In this document: in pieces, positions 1 through 7,379 of the stretch
Position numbering within the stretch: the stretch's first letter is position 1
Layout: each line of letters opens with the position of its first letter
NCBI GenBank assembly: GCA_017620375.1
Contig: JAFZQN010000105.1
Coordinates: 1-37,856, forward strand
Reading direction: 5' to 3'
Source: Lachnospiraceae bacterium
Lineage (GTDB): Bacteria > Bacillota > Clostridia > Lachnospirales > Lachnospiraceae
DNA: 37,856 nt
Translations under genes and position numbers: made by a program
The notes under the pieces: model-generated
Told to the model about the DNA's origin: nothing
Seen by the model: the letters and a program-made list of their open reading frames with translations, nothing else
Database searches by the model: none

Positions 1-436
1 GGATGAACATGTTCTTTACGAAATGAGCCTGCCAAGCAACTTCCATGATGAAACGAACTGCCATACGGGTGTCCTTGTTAGCGCCGCAGAAAGCATCAAC
101 TACGAAAAGTCTCTTGTTGCAAAGAGCGTTCTTTGCAAGATCCTTAACCTTAGCCCAAACTTCCTCGCTCATGGGATGGTTGTCGTTCTTGTACTCATCA
201 GATGTCCACCAAACGGTATCCTTTGAATTTGCATCCATAACGATGTACTTGTCTTTAGGTGAACGTCCTGTGTAGATACCAGTCATAACGTTAACTGCGC
301 CAAGCTCAGTGTTAACTCCTACATCATAGCCTGTAAGGCCGGGAGCCATCTCTTCCTTGTACAGATCCTCATATGAAGGATTGTAAACGATCTCTGTAGT
401 ACCGGTAATGCCGTACTTTGTTAAATCAAGTGCCAT
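1..436 (-). CDS. pckA: Phosphoenolpyruvate carboxykinase (ATP), N-terminal part
   Basis: Partial: the gene runs off the left edge, leaving the first 145 codons. The protein begins [20 protein letters not shown] and contains the family stretch [15 protein letters not shown] near residues 52-66, followed by [10 protein letters not shown], both typical of ATP-dependent PEP carboxykinase. The enzyme interconverts oxaloacetate and PEP with ADP/ATP in the cytosol; in rumen and gut anaerobes it often runs in the carboxylating direction. The start is chosen because AAGGAG lies 8 nt upstream of this ATG. It has its own promoter and a leader of about 105 nt. The catalytic C-terminal part is outside the window, so integrity cannot be judged. 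Confidence 0.93.
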   Translation of the reverse strand, partial: MALDLTKYGITGTTEIVYNPSYEDLYKEEMAPGLTGYDVGVNTELGAVNVMTGIYTGRSPKDKYIVMDANSKDTVWWTSDEYKNDNHPMSEEVWAKVKDLAKNALCNKRLFVVDAFCGANKDTRMAVRFIMEVAWQAHFVKNMFI

Positions 437-548
437 AATACATACTCCTTTTCTTTTTATATGTTTGGCTTAGCTTGTCGCGAGTTTTTGAATCGTAAAT
501 ACAACCTGTGACTCGTCTAAATGCTAGCCCATTTTCTTTCGAGTATAT

Positions 549-576
549 ATTATACACACTTTTTTGTAAATGTCAC
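549..576 (-). promoter_or_regulatory. Promoter of pckA
   Basis: On the minus strand GTGACA (571-576) and TATAAT (549-554) are separated by 16 bp, about 105 nt upstream of the pckA start. The leader between them contains short complementary CGAGT/ACTCG segments but no recognised riboswitch. Confidence 0.6.
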
Positions 577-601
577 TACTTTTTTTTATTTTTATCTTAT
601 T

Positions 602-979
602 TTAATTTTTGCCGCGTTTTTCGTAGTCCTCCAAAGCGGACTTAATAGCCTCTTCCGCAAGGACTGAACAATGCATCTTATAATCGGGAAGTCCATCAAG
701 AGCCTCTGCCACTGCTTTATTGGTCAGCTTCATGGCGTCTGCCACGGGCTTTCCCTTTATCATCTCGGTAGCCATGGAGCTTGATGCGATAGCGCTTCCG
801 CACCCGAAGGTCTCGAACTTGACATCCTGTATGATATCATCTTCTATCTTAAGGTACATCTTCATGATGTCACCGCACTTAGCGTTTCCGACTTCACCGA
901 TACCGTTTGCATCCTCAATAACTCCCACATTCCTGGGATTACGGAAATGATCCATTACTTTTTCACTGTATAATGCCAT
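602..979 (-). CDS. nifU: Fe-S cluster assembly scaffold NifU/IscU
   Basis: A 125-residue scaffold of the IscU/NifU N-terminal family, on which Fe-S clusters are built from sulfur delivered by cysteine desulfurase. The three ligand cysteines are C35 (in NAKCGD), C60 (FGCGSA) and C104 (MHCSVLA), with the conserved Asp at 37. It lies 85 nt downstream of nifS on the same strand, the usual Clostridia order. GGAGAC precedes the ATG. The length matches the family, and there is no C-terminal Nfu domain. Confidence 0.95.
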   Translation of the reverse strand: MALYSEKVMDHFRNPRNVGVIEDANGIGEVGNAKCGDIMKMYLKIEDDIIQDVKFETFGCGSAIASSSMATEMIKGKPVADAMKLTNKAVAEALDGLPDYKMHCSVLAEEAIKSALEDYEKRGKN

Positions 980-1064
980 TTTTGTCTCCTTTTTAATATA
1001 TTAACCTGTATTGTTTCCTATATTATATCTGTAGTATTTTAATAATGTATGTATCCATAATCTG

Positions 1065-2252
1065 TTACGGCAGTATAAACTGTGACTTACCTGCCACAAG
1101 GTCCCTCCATACCGGAGAAAAGCCTCTCAGGTACTCAACCACTTCTTTTACACTCTTAATAATGTAATCCACATCCTCGTCCGTGATATCCTCCCCGATA
1201 CTAAGTCTGAGCGACCCGTGTGCCACATCATGTACCCTGCCTATGGCCAAAAGTACGTGGCTGGGGTCCAGAGACCCGGATGTACATGCACTTCCCGAAG
1301 ATGCCGCTATACCCTTATCATCAAGTAAAAGCAAGAGTGACTCTCCCTCTATGCCCTCAAAACAGAAATTCACGTTACTCGGAAGTCTCTTAACCTCATC
1401 TCCGTTTATAGCGGAATGAGGTATCTCCTTTAAGCCTTTGATCAGTTTGTTTCTTTTCTCGGTAAGCTTTTCAGCATTTTCAGCCATCTTCTCAACAGAC
1501 TCGTTAAGTGCCTCTGCCATAGCAGCTATACCCGGGACATTTTCCGTACCGGCTCTTCTTCCTCTTTCCTGGGCACCGCCTTCGATCAGGTTAGAAAGCC
1601 TGATGCCTTTCTTGGCATACAGGAAACCGACACCCTTAGGTCCGTGGAACTTGTGAGCGGATGCAGAAAGCATGTCAATATTATCATCAATCACATTGAT
1701 CGGCAGGTGTCCTATAGCCTGTACAGCATCCGTATGGAACAGGACATTTTTCTTTCTGCATATAGCTCCGATCTCTCTTATGGGCTGTATGGTACCTATC
1801 TCATTATTTGCAAACATTATGGTTACCAAACAAGTATCATCCTTTATGGCGGCTTCCACTTCTTCCGGAAGTATCAGTCCGTTTTCATGAACATCGAGAA
1901 GTGTGATCTCGAAGCCTTCTTTCTTAAGTTTATTAAGTGTATGCAATACCGCATGATGCTCAAACGCAGAAGAAATGATATGCTTCTTCCCATTTTTCTT
2001 TCCAAGCTCTGCTGCCGAAATGATAGCCTGGTTATCCGCCTCACTGCCGCCGGAAGTAAAAAGTATCTCCCTTGGCTCAGCCCCTATCAGCTTTGCTACC
2101 GTAGCTCTGGCCTCCTCCAATGCTTCCTTGGCTCTCTGACCGAATGTATACAGGCTCGAAGGGTTGCCGTAGGTCTCCTCCGTAAGCAATACCATCTTCT
2201 CGATCGCACGTCTGCTCATCTTTGTTGTAGCTGCATTATCCGCATATATCAT
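1065..2252 (-). CDS. nifS: Cysteine desulfurase NifS/IscS
   Basis: A 395-residue PLP-dependent desulfurase that takes sulfur from cysteine for Fe-S cluster assembly on the adjacent NifU. The PLP lysine is K201 in SASAHKFHGPKG; the catalytic cysteine is C323 in SSGSACTSGS. The short SACTSG loop is that of group I (IscS/NifS) enzymes. AAGGAG precedes the chosen ATG. No iscR gene is adjacent, although the promoter carries an inverted repeat of the kind an Rrf2 regulator could use. The last ~20 residues after the usual end (FSPVWRDLVAGKSQFILP) look like a lineage-specific tail. Confidence 0.95.
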   Translation of the reverse strand: MIYADNAATTKMSRRAIEKMVLLTEETYGNPSSLYTFGQRAKEALEEARATVAKLIGAEPREILFTSGGSEADNQAIISAAELGKKNGKKHIISSAFEHHAVLHTLNKLKKEGFEITLLDVHENGLILPEEVEAAIKDDTCLVTIMFANNEIGTIQPIREIGAICRKKNVLFHTDAVQAIGHLPINVIDDNIDMLSASAHKFHGPKGVGFLYAKKGIRLSNLIEGGAQERGRRAGTENVPGIAAMAEALNESVEKMAENAEKLTEKRNKLIKGLKEIPHSAINGDEVKRLPSNVNFCFEGIEGESLLLLLDDKGIAASSGSACTSGSLDPSHVLLAIGRVHDVAHGSLRLSIGEDITDEDVDYIIKSVKEVVEYLRGFSPVWRDLVAGKSQFILP

Positions 2253-2283
2253 GATAAAAACTCCTTGTAATTATTTTGATGTG

Positions 2284-2322
2284 AGTATAACACTATTTAC
2301 CTACTATGTCAATAGGGTAAAT
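2284..2322 (-). promoter_or_regulatory. nifS promoter with overlapping inverted repeat
   Basis: The minus strand carries a near-consensus promoter: TTGACA (2307-2312), 17 bp, TATACT (2284-2289). The arms ATTTACC (2295-2301) and GGTAAAT (2316-2322) form a 7-bp inverted repeat with a 14-bp spacer covering the -35 box and half of the spacer. That position suits a repressor that blocks polymerase. An Rrf2-family (IscR-like) regulator is the natural guess from the Fe-S context; no protein was identified. Confidence 0.6.
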
Positions 2323-2337
2323 GGGCGTAAATTTAAG

Positions 2338-2366
2338 TTGCTAACTCTTTTTATTTACTATATAAT
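2338..2366 (+). promoter_or_regulatory. Promoter of rsmI
   Basis: TTGCTA (2338-2343), 17 bp, TATAAT (2361-2366), 50 nt upstream of the rsmI start. It is divergent from the nifS promoter; the two cores are separated by about 25 bp. Confidence 0.65.
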
Positions 2367-2415
2367 CAAAACGAACCTGATAAAATAAGTATTAAAACAA
2401 AAAAGGAGACCCGTC

Positions 2416-3252
2416 ATGCCCGGAACCCTTTATCTTTGTGCCACACCAATAGGTAATCTTGAAGATATAACATACAGAGTGTTAAGGACCTTAAAAGAGG
2501 TCGACCTTATAGCTGCAGAGGACACCCGTAACAGCATAAAACTGCTTAATCACTTTGAGATAGAAACTCCCATGACCAGCTATCATGAGTACAATAAAAT
2601 AGATAAAGGAAGGACTCTCATAGCAAAACTGCTTGAAGGTCAGAATATCGCGCTCATAACCGATGCCGGCACACCCGCCATATCCGATCCGGGCGAAGAG
2701 CTGGTAAAAATGGCTCACGAAGCGGGTATCACGATCACATCCCTCCCCGGAGCATGTGCATGCATAACTGCGCTCACTCTCTCCGGACTTCCTACCAGAC
2801 GCTTTGCATTTGAAGCATTTCTGCCTACGGACAAAAAAGAAAGGAGCCAGATACTTGACTCCCTTAAAAACGAAACCCGTACACTTATTATATATGAAGC
2901 TCCGCATCACCTGATAAAAACCTTGGAAGACCTGCTCTTGGCTCTTGGGAACAGAAATGCAACTGTCTGCCGCGAGCTCACCAAAAAACATGAGACAGTT
3001 TTTAAGACCACTCTTGAAACCGCACTAAATTACTATAAAGAAAACGAACCCAAAGGTGAATGCGTCATTGTCATCGAAGGCCGTACCTTTACCGAATTAA
3101 AAGAGGAGAGCCGTGCCGAATGGCAGAAGCTCTCCATCGAAGAACATGTTAATATGTACATGGAACAGGGGCTGGACAAAAAAGAGGCCATGAAGGCCGC
3201 CGCCAAGGACCGTGGCGTCTCCAAGCAGGACATCTATAAGGCACTTTTGTAA
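2416..3252 (+). CDS. rsmI: 16S rRNA (cytidine1402-2'-O)-methyltransferase
   Basis: A 278-residue tetrapyrrole-methylase-fold SAM enzyme that 2'-O-methylates C1402 of 16S rRNA in the decoding centre. Family markers are ATPIGNLEDITYR near residues 10-22, AAEDTR near 34-39, ITDAGTPAISDPG near 82-94 and LPGACACITAL near 108-118. AAGGAG precedes the ATG. Its neighbour across a non-coding gap is a TrmN6-like methyltransferase in convergent orientation; in Bacillus the equivalent genes (yabC/yabB) are codirectional, so this is a rearranged version of a familiar pairing. Confidence 0.95.
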   Translation: MPGTLYLCATPIGNLEDITYRVLRTLKEVDLIAAEDTRNSIKLLNHFEIETPMTSYHEYNKIDKGRTLIAKLLEGQNIALITDAGTPAISDPGEELVKMAHEAGITITSLPGACACITALTLSGLPTRRFAFEAFLPTDKKERSQILDSLKNETRTLIIYEAPHHLIKTLEDLLLALGNRNATVCRELTKKHETVFKTTLETALNYYKENEPKGECVIVIEGRTFTELKEESRAEWQKLSIEEHVNMYMEQGLDKKEAMKAAAKDRGVSKQDIYKALL

Positions 3253-3272
3253 CAGGGGGACGGTTCCTCTGT
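3252..3272. repeat. REP-like hairpin with GACGGTT loop
   Basis: ACAGGGG (3252-3258) pairs with CCTCTGT (3266-3272) with one G-T pair, around the loop GACGGTT. A second hairpin with the identical loop but a different stem is at 23321-23346. The shared loop with changing stems suggests a dispersed REP-like family. There is no T-run, so it is a poor terminator. Confidence 0.55.
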
Positions 3273-3289
3273 CACCATTTCTGGACGAC

Positions 3290-3535
3290 GAATGTCCGAG
3301 TCAGTGCATATTCATAAAACCCGTCATCGCTACGCAGGATATGCCAATCCGTCTCCGTCTTCATCTCCATTTCTGACGCTTACAATCGTAGGTCCGGTCG
3401 ATACCGGACCTACTTGTGTTTCGCTCAAAAATCGGTTTGGTTAACCGATTTTTGCATCATTCCGATGAGACGTATACGGAGGCATATCTACTGCTCGCTT
3501 TATGGTTTTATTCATATGCACTGACCCGGACATTC
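3290..3535. repeat. 246-bp structured non-coding element bounded by inverted repeats
   Basis: Most of the gap between the convergent rsmI and trmN6 genes folds on itself. The outer arms (3290-3321 and 3504-3535) match at 29 of 32 positions. Further paired blocks lie inside: 3338-3345 with 3481-3488, 3348-3352 with 3476-3480, 3356-3360 with 3468-3472, and 3362-3365 with 3464-3467. The apex carries two perfect 11-bp hairpins at 3388-3413 (loop CGAT) and 3427-3453 (loop TGGTT). No coding frame is supported. It could be a MITE-like non-autonomous element or a structured RNA; no clear target-site duplication was found. Confidence 0.7.
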
Positions 3536-3585
3536 TGATTATGTAATGTATTCAATATGATAAATAAACCACCCCTATTATCTCA

Positions 3586-4323
3586 TCAGTACCCATAAAT
3601 ATCATAAATCTCGTCGGTGTATACGCCGGGAGCCTTGTATACGATAAGAGGTGCTTCAACCGTCATGCGGGAATTACCGCCTCTGACGCATTCCATAAGG
3701 ACCATGTTCGGTTCCTTGTCTACAAACGGGTATACCAGCTTCATACGCTTTGGTTCAAGCTTATACTGTACCAATGTCACCATTATCTCAGCCAGTCTGA
3801 ATGGTCTGTGCACCAGGTAAAACCTTCCGCCGGGCTTAAGTAAGGCAGCCGTTTCTCTCGCCACATCTTCAAAGGTACATTTAATTTCGTGTCTGGCTAT
3901 AGCCTTGGCTGAATCAGGGTTGGTAAGACCATGCTGCCCTATCATATAAGGAGGATTCGAAGTTACCACTTCAAAAACAGATTTCCCGAAAGCTTCCGAT
4001 GCCTTAACTATATCACCTTCCACTATGTCTATCTTTTCTTCCAGGTGGTTATATTGTACGCTTCGCCGTGCTATATCCACGTTTTCAGGCTGTATCTCCA
4101 GTCCCGTAAAATGCTCGCCTTCTGTTTTAGCCGACAAAAGGATCGGTATTATGCCATTTCCGGTACCGAGATCTATTGCTTTTTCTCCGGCCTTTACCTT
4201 CGCGAACCCTGAAAGCAGCACCGCATCCATACCAAAACAGAATCTTGACGGATCCTGTATTATCATAAGGTTATTTCGGTTGAGCTCATCGAGGCGCTCA
4301 CCGTCATGGAGTAATTCGCTCAT
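3586..4323 (-). CDS. trmN6: tRNA1(Val) (adenine37-N6)-methyltransferase-like protein
   Basis: A 245-residue Rossmann-fold SAM methyltransferase of the COG4123 (YabB/TrmN6) type. Motif I is DLGTGNG at 51-57 and the N6-adenine catalytic motif is NPPY at 123-126. The N-terminal signature DPSRFCFGMDAVLLSGF is typical of the family. The presumed target is A37 of a tRNA; the exact tRNA is not shown by the sequence. Its ATG overlaps the stop of the upstream phosphatase gene by 4 nt, so the two are probably translationally coupled. Confidence 0.87.
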   Translation of the reverse strand: MSELLHDGERLDELNRNNLMIIQDPSRFCFGMDAVLLSGFAKVKAGEKAIDLGTGNGIIPILLSAKTEGEHFTGLEIQPENVDIARRSVQYNHLEEKIDIVEGDIVKASEAFGKSVFEVVTSNPPYMIGQHGLTNPDSAKAIARHEIKCTFEDVARETAALLKPGGRFYLVHRPFRLAEIMVTLVQYKLEPKRMKLVYPFVDKEPNMVLMECVRGGNSRMTVEAPLIVYKAPGVYTDEIYDIYGY

Positions 4324-4784
4324 ATCTCACCACGCTCTTCAAGGAACTTCATAAAACCGTCAAGCCCTTCCTGTATATCCCTGTATGCAGTATCATAGTC
4401 ATGTGTATACCACGGGTCAGCCACATCTCGCGTTGAACCGACAAACTCAAGCATCCTGTAAAATTTCCCTTCGGGATCTCCACCGCATATACGTCCCATA
4501 TTTCTGATATTGGCCGAATCCATACCTATCAGATAATCGTAATCATAATAATCCCAGTTGGTCATCTGAACTGCTCTGTGCGGTACAAGCGGTATTCCCA
4601 GAGATTTTAATTTTGTGACAGTCCCATAATGCGGTCCGTTACCGATCTCCTCCGTGCTCGTAGCAGCCGAATTGATCTTAAACTGCTTCTCCAAGCCTCG
4701 CTGTTTTACCATATAAGTAAAAACACTTTCAGCCATCGTCGATCGGCATATATTGCCGTGACAAATAAATAATACTCTTATCAT
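4320..4784 (-). CDS. Low-molecular-weight protein tyrosine phosphatase
   Basis: A 154-residue LMW-PTP. The P-loop CHGNICRS gives C8 and R14, and the general acid is D123 in ADPWY. It probably dephosphorylates protein phosphotyrosine or arginine. AAGGAG sits 8 nt before the ATG. The first 12 codons are also present, slightly diverged, at 6748-6784 on the far side of the AbiE genes. The present 5' end was therefore probably supplied by an inserted element that rebuilt the gene. It overlaps trmN6 by 4 nt. Confidence 0.93.
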   Translation of the reverse strand: MIRVLFICHGNICRSTMAESVFTYMVKQRGLEKQFKINSAATSTEEIGNGPHYGTVTKLKSLGIPLVPHRAVQMTNWDYYDYDYLIGMDSANIRNMGRICGGDPEGKFYRMLEFVGSTRDVADPWYTHDYDTAYRDIQEGLDGFMKFLEERGEI

Positions 4785-4785
4785 T
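4749..4785. repeat. Direct repeat copy A (attachment-site-like, in intact phosphatase gene)
   Basis: This 37-bp segment covers the start codon and first 12 codons of the phosphatase. It matches 6748-6784 at 34 of 37 positions, in the same orientation, 1999 bp away. The two copies bracket the AbiE genes. Confidence 0.8.
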
Positions 4786-4894
4786 ATTAAAACTCCTTAT
4801 ACTCTCAACAAAAAATTAATCCATCATAATTTCTTAAAATTCGGGTTTTTAATTGTTCCATTCAAGAAATAATCATAAGCTTTATGTTTTACAA

Positions 4895-5905
4895 CTATTG
4901 CTGTCCTGCCCTTAAATGTATTGTTTCTTCCAGTTCCTGCAAGCGTTTTAGAACATCATTAAATTTCGGATATTTTCCATAAATCATGGCGCGCATTACT
5001 CCATAATCCGCCTCAAGTCTTTCGATACTGTGCTCTGCAGGCATGAGTTTAATAGAATCCATTCTTGCAAGTTCATACCTTGCCCACTTTCTTGGATAAA
5101 ACTTTCTTTTGAATTCGGCAACCTGTTCCAATAAATCCGCTTGCGCCAATGCCTTATCAAGCACCTCAGTCTCGGCCATACAATATAAATCATAATAGTG
5201 TCTTGAATACCGATCCGGTACCTTGGAATTTTCCGGTCTATATGCCTCTTGATGGAGGATGGTTGCTTTCTCCCAAAATGTACGCTCAGCAGTGGTCGTT
5301 AATATTCTTGTATCCCCTTTCTCAAACACATTGGGATACTTCTCTGCCATATACGAACTGATGTCGACCAGTTGTGTAGGTGTCCATGCAGCCATAGCTC
5401 CGATTTCAAGCCTTATCTCGTTTAATATTGCGTTGTCGGAAAAAGCATTCGGATACTTCCAATGAACCGTACCGGCATCTTCTTCTGTGATAAAGGCATC
5501 AACCGGCATTCCCAGTTTCTTTTCCATATCCGCCTTAAATACCGGCAGAAAATCGTACTGTAAAAAGTCAAACAAACGTGTCCGTGAATCTTCTAAGAAC
5601 TTTAACTGTTTTGTGTTTGAACGTTCTTCCCACGGTTCATCCTTTTTGTAGCCGATCACACGCCAGTCCAAGATTATATCAATGTCTTCCGAAAATCGTT
5701 CAATAAGCCCGTAAGCCTTTGAAAGAGAGGTTCCGCCCTTAAATGCAAATGCCTCTTTCCATTTGCATTCATGAAACAGGTAATCCAGGCAAAAGCATAC
5801 CCAGAAATCTTTCTCGACGATTGCTTCAGATATTTTCATTTTTGATGCAGTTGCGATGATCAATTCCTGTCGCTCCTGCATTGGTAATTTTGCTATCTTA
5901 TCCAT
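4895..5905 (-). CDS. abiEii: AbiEii/AbiGii-type nucleotidyltransferase toxin
   Basis: A 336-residue DNA polymerase beta-like nucleotidyltransferase, the toxin of a type IV toxin-antitoxin / abortive-infection system. The NTase motif is KGGTSLSKAYGL from residue 56, followed by RFSEDIDIIL with the metal-binding acidic residues D74 and D76. In known AbiE systems the toxin is bacteriostatic and its antitoxin acts mainly as transcriptional repressor. Its ATG overlaps the abiEi stop by 8 nt, the standard arrangement. It is carried on the inserted segment inside the phosphatase gene. Confidence 0.9.
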   Translation of the reverse strand: MDKIAKLPMQERQELIIATASKMKISEAIVEKDFWVCFCLDYLFHECKWKEAFAFKGGTSLSKAYGLIERFSEDIDIILDWRVIGYKKDEPWEERSNTKQLKFLEDSRTRLFDFLQYDFLPVFKADMEKKLGMPVDAFITEEDAGTVHWKYPNAFSDNAILNEIRLEIGAMAAWTPTQLVDISSYMAEKYPNVFEKGDTRILTTTAERTFWEKATILHQEAYRPENSKVPDRYSRHYYDLYCMAETEVLDKALAQADLLEQVAEFKRKFYPRKWARYELARMDSIKLMPAEHSIERLEADYGVMRAMIYGKYPKFNDVLKRLQELEETIHLRAGQQ

Positions 5906-6521
5906 TAAATGCCTCTTTGCAAATCATTTTAATCTTTTCATAAACCCACGATGTACAGTGTTTAGTTTCCTGAAGCATGGTCTCTTTCTCTTCTTTAGAA
6001 AGAAAATCTGCTATCTTACGAATAACTCCATTATCGATTTCTTCCTTCCCGATAGCCTTCAGCGCCTGTATGATAAGAGCTGATTTCTTTGATACCTGCG
6101 TCAGTTCAGTGTTCTTATTCGTATGCTTAAAAACAATGGTAGTTCCATCATATTCATATGTTTTATACGGACCATCACTAAGATATTCATAATTCGCTGG
6201 AACCTGGGTTGAAAGGCCCAACATATTAAGCGCCGTTGCACCGGTCGGAACGATATTCCAGCCATATCTTTGAGCCAGCGCTTCTGCAATATTAGCTATT
6301 CTGGGCGGTATGTTTTCATCAAGCAATTTACTGTACCTCGGTTTCATATATACACCGCGCAGCACCTTGGCAACCTTACCTTCTTCCGTCAAGCGTTTTA
6401 ATATCATATGAAGTGTTTTAGAATCCGTTATGTCCGCAAAATCTGACATTCCAAATACTGCACCATCATTGTAATATTCAAGTCTTTGCAATACCAATTC
6501 AGTATAGTTCAATCTGTTCAT
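5898..6521 (-). CDS. abiEi: AbiEi-type antitoxin / autorepressor (DUF6088-like)
   Basis: 207 residues with an N-terminal winged-helix region (residues ~1-60, including TLHMILKRLTEEGKVAKVLRGVYMKP) and a C-terminal AbiEi-type domain. It should bind the promoter inverted repeat at 6534-6563 and repress the operon, neutralising the abiEii product encoded immediately downstream. The start is placed at the second ATG, 6 nt after AAAGGAG; an ATG two codons earlier abuts the ribosome binding site and is unlikely to be used. Confidence 0.85.
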   Translation of the reverse strand: MNRLNYTELVLQRLEYYNDGAVFGMSDFADITDSKTLHMILKRLTEEGKVAKVLRGVYMKPRYSKLLDENIPPRIANIAEALAQRYGWNIVPTGATALNMLGLSTQVPANYEYLSDGPYKTYEYDGTTIVFKHTNKNTELTQVSKKSALIIQALKAIGKEEIDNGVIRKIADFLSKEEKETMLQETKHCTSWVYEKIKMICKEAFNG

Positions 6522-6533
6522 ATGCATCTCCTT

Positions 6534-6572
6534 TGTTGAAAATAGTATATACTTTTTTCAACAAAATAGCAA
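6534..6572 (-). promoter_or_regulatory. abiE promoter and operator
   Basis: Minus-strand promoter: TTGCTA (6567-6572), 17 bp, TATACT (6544-6549). A perfect 9-bp inverted repeat, TGTTGAAAA (6534-6542) and TTTTCAACA (6555-6563), encloses the -10 box. AbiEi antitoxins are known to repress by binding inverted repeats at their own promoter, so this is the probable site. Confidence 0.7.
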
Positions 6573-6599
6573 GTAAAAATTTTCATATTGTTATTATAA

Positions 6600-6627
6600 A
6601 AGCAGGAGACTTTCAAATCCCCTGCTT
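6600..6627 (-). terminator. Hairpin, possible terminator of a lost gene
   Basis: AAGCAGG (6600-6606) pairs with CCTGCTT (6621-6627). On the minus strand it is followed by TTTAT. It lies upstream of the abiE promoter, where no intact gene now ends; it may have terminated an integrase gene that has been lost. Confidence 0.4.
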
Positions 6628-6629
6628 CT

Positions 6630-6732
6630 TCTATCGGTCTGGTCTTCCTTTTATGTTTACGGGTTTCCAAAGGTGTAAAAAAGGTGTAAATTTCAAATCT
6701 TGTACCCTCAATCCCCTTGTTTTTCGGGTGTT
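6630..6732. other. Element-end sequence with tandem 9-bp repeats
   Basis: No gene is supported here. AGGTGTAAA occurs twice, at 6671-6679 and 6682-6690, 11 bp apart, so the minus strand reads TTTACACC twice, about one helical turn apart. Such spaced repeats next to an attachment-like repeat resemble arm-type integrase binding sites. No integrase gene remains in the segment. Confidence 0.35.
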
Positions 6733-6783
6733 TCAGGATTCTTTCAGTATATTGCCGTGGCAAACGAATAATACTCTTATCAT
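6733..6783 (-). pseudogene. 5' remnant of the tyrosine phosphatase gene
   Basis: Sixteen codons read MIRVLFVCHGNILKES then TGA. The first 12 residues match the start of the intact phosphatase (MIRVLFICHGNI), ending exactly inside its catalytic P-loop. After that the sequence is unrelated. It has its own upstream GAGG, so it is probably the original gene start displaced by the AbiE insertion. Confidence 0.8.
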
Positions 6784-6784
6784 T
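6748..6784. repeat. Direct repeat copy B (attachment-site-like)
   Basis: Partner of 4749-4785: 34 of 37 bases match, same orientation. It marks the outer end of the AbiE insertion. Confidence 0.8.
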
Positions 6785-6837
6785 GCTTAAAAACCTCGTA
6801 TTATCAATACTTTTCATTTGTATCGACCGTCATTATT

Positions 6838-7320
6838 TCACAGATCCTTCTTCATATACCCACATATGAAAGGGAAGAAGTCAAATTTATGCGTTCCCAG
6901 ATGTACTGCTCCGTTTTCTTCATACCACTTGCGAAGCTTTCTATTCTCTTCTACGATCCCGATATTCATAAGCTTGCATTCATTCTTACGGGCGATGGAA
7001 TATGCATGCTCAAGCAGTTGTTTTCCAATCCCCTTATGACGATGCTCTGGCAATACAGCCAAGTTATTCAATTCGCACTCGTTGTTATTCTGCATGCGTA
7101 ATGAGTAATATCCGCACAAAACACCGGCGTCCTCATAGACATACATCAGTCTGTGTTCGCCATCCATCTGCCAGAGAAGCCTCTCCTCGTTGGTTGCAAA
7201 TGCAGTAAATCGCGGAGCATTTTCTTCCGTAAAACCGAACTCGTCAGCCACAGTCTTAAAGCTCTGTTTAATTAAGTTGACACATGCCTGAATATCTTCA
7301 TGATGAACTTCTCTGATCAT
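6838..7320 (-). CDS. GNAT family N-acetyltransferase
   Basis: 160 residues with the GNAT core. Motif A is LNNLAVLPEHRHKGIGKQLL, where the R-x-x-G-x-G loop binds acetyl-CoA; a late WYEENGAVHLG strand completes the fold. The acceptor is not evident. The ATG at 7320 is chosen because GAGGAGG lies 6 nt upstream; an upstream in-frame TTG would place that ribosome binding site inside the gene. It stands just outside the AbiE insertion. Confidence 0.85.
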   Translation of the reverse strand: MIREVHHEDIQACVNLIKQSFKTVADEFGFTEENAPRFTAFATNEERLLWQMDGEHRLMYVYEDAGVLCGYYSLRMQNNNECELNNLAVLPEHRHKGIGKQLLEHAYSIARKNECKLMNIGIVEENRKLRKWYEENGAVHLGTHKFDFFPFICGYMKKDL

Positions 7321-7379
7321 TAATATCCTCCTCAATATGTGACAGCGTCAGTTCAAAAATCTCGTCTACTCCCTTTGAA

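Noticed and set aside
1644..2270. 208-codon open frame on the plus strand
   Set aside because: Entirely antisense to nifS, whose motifs are complete; no ribosome binding site and an improbable composition.
3290..3535. Integron attC site
   Set aside because: The element is much longer than attC sites, lacks GTTRRRY core sites at its ends and no integron integrase or cassette array is present.
6518..6817. 99-codon minus-strand open frame covering the abiE promoter region
   Set aside because: It has no ribosome binding site and crosses the abiE promoter, the hairpin and the phosphatase remnant, which explain the region better.
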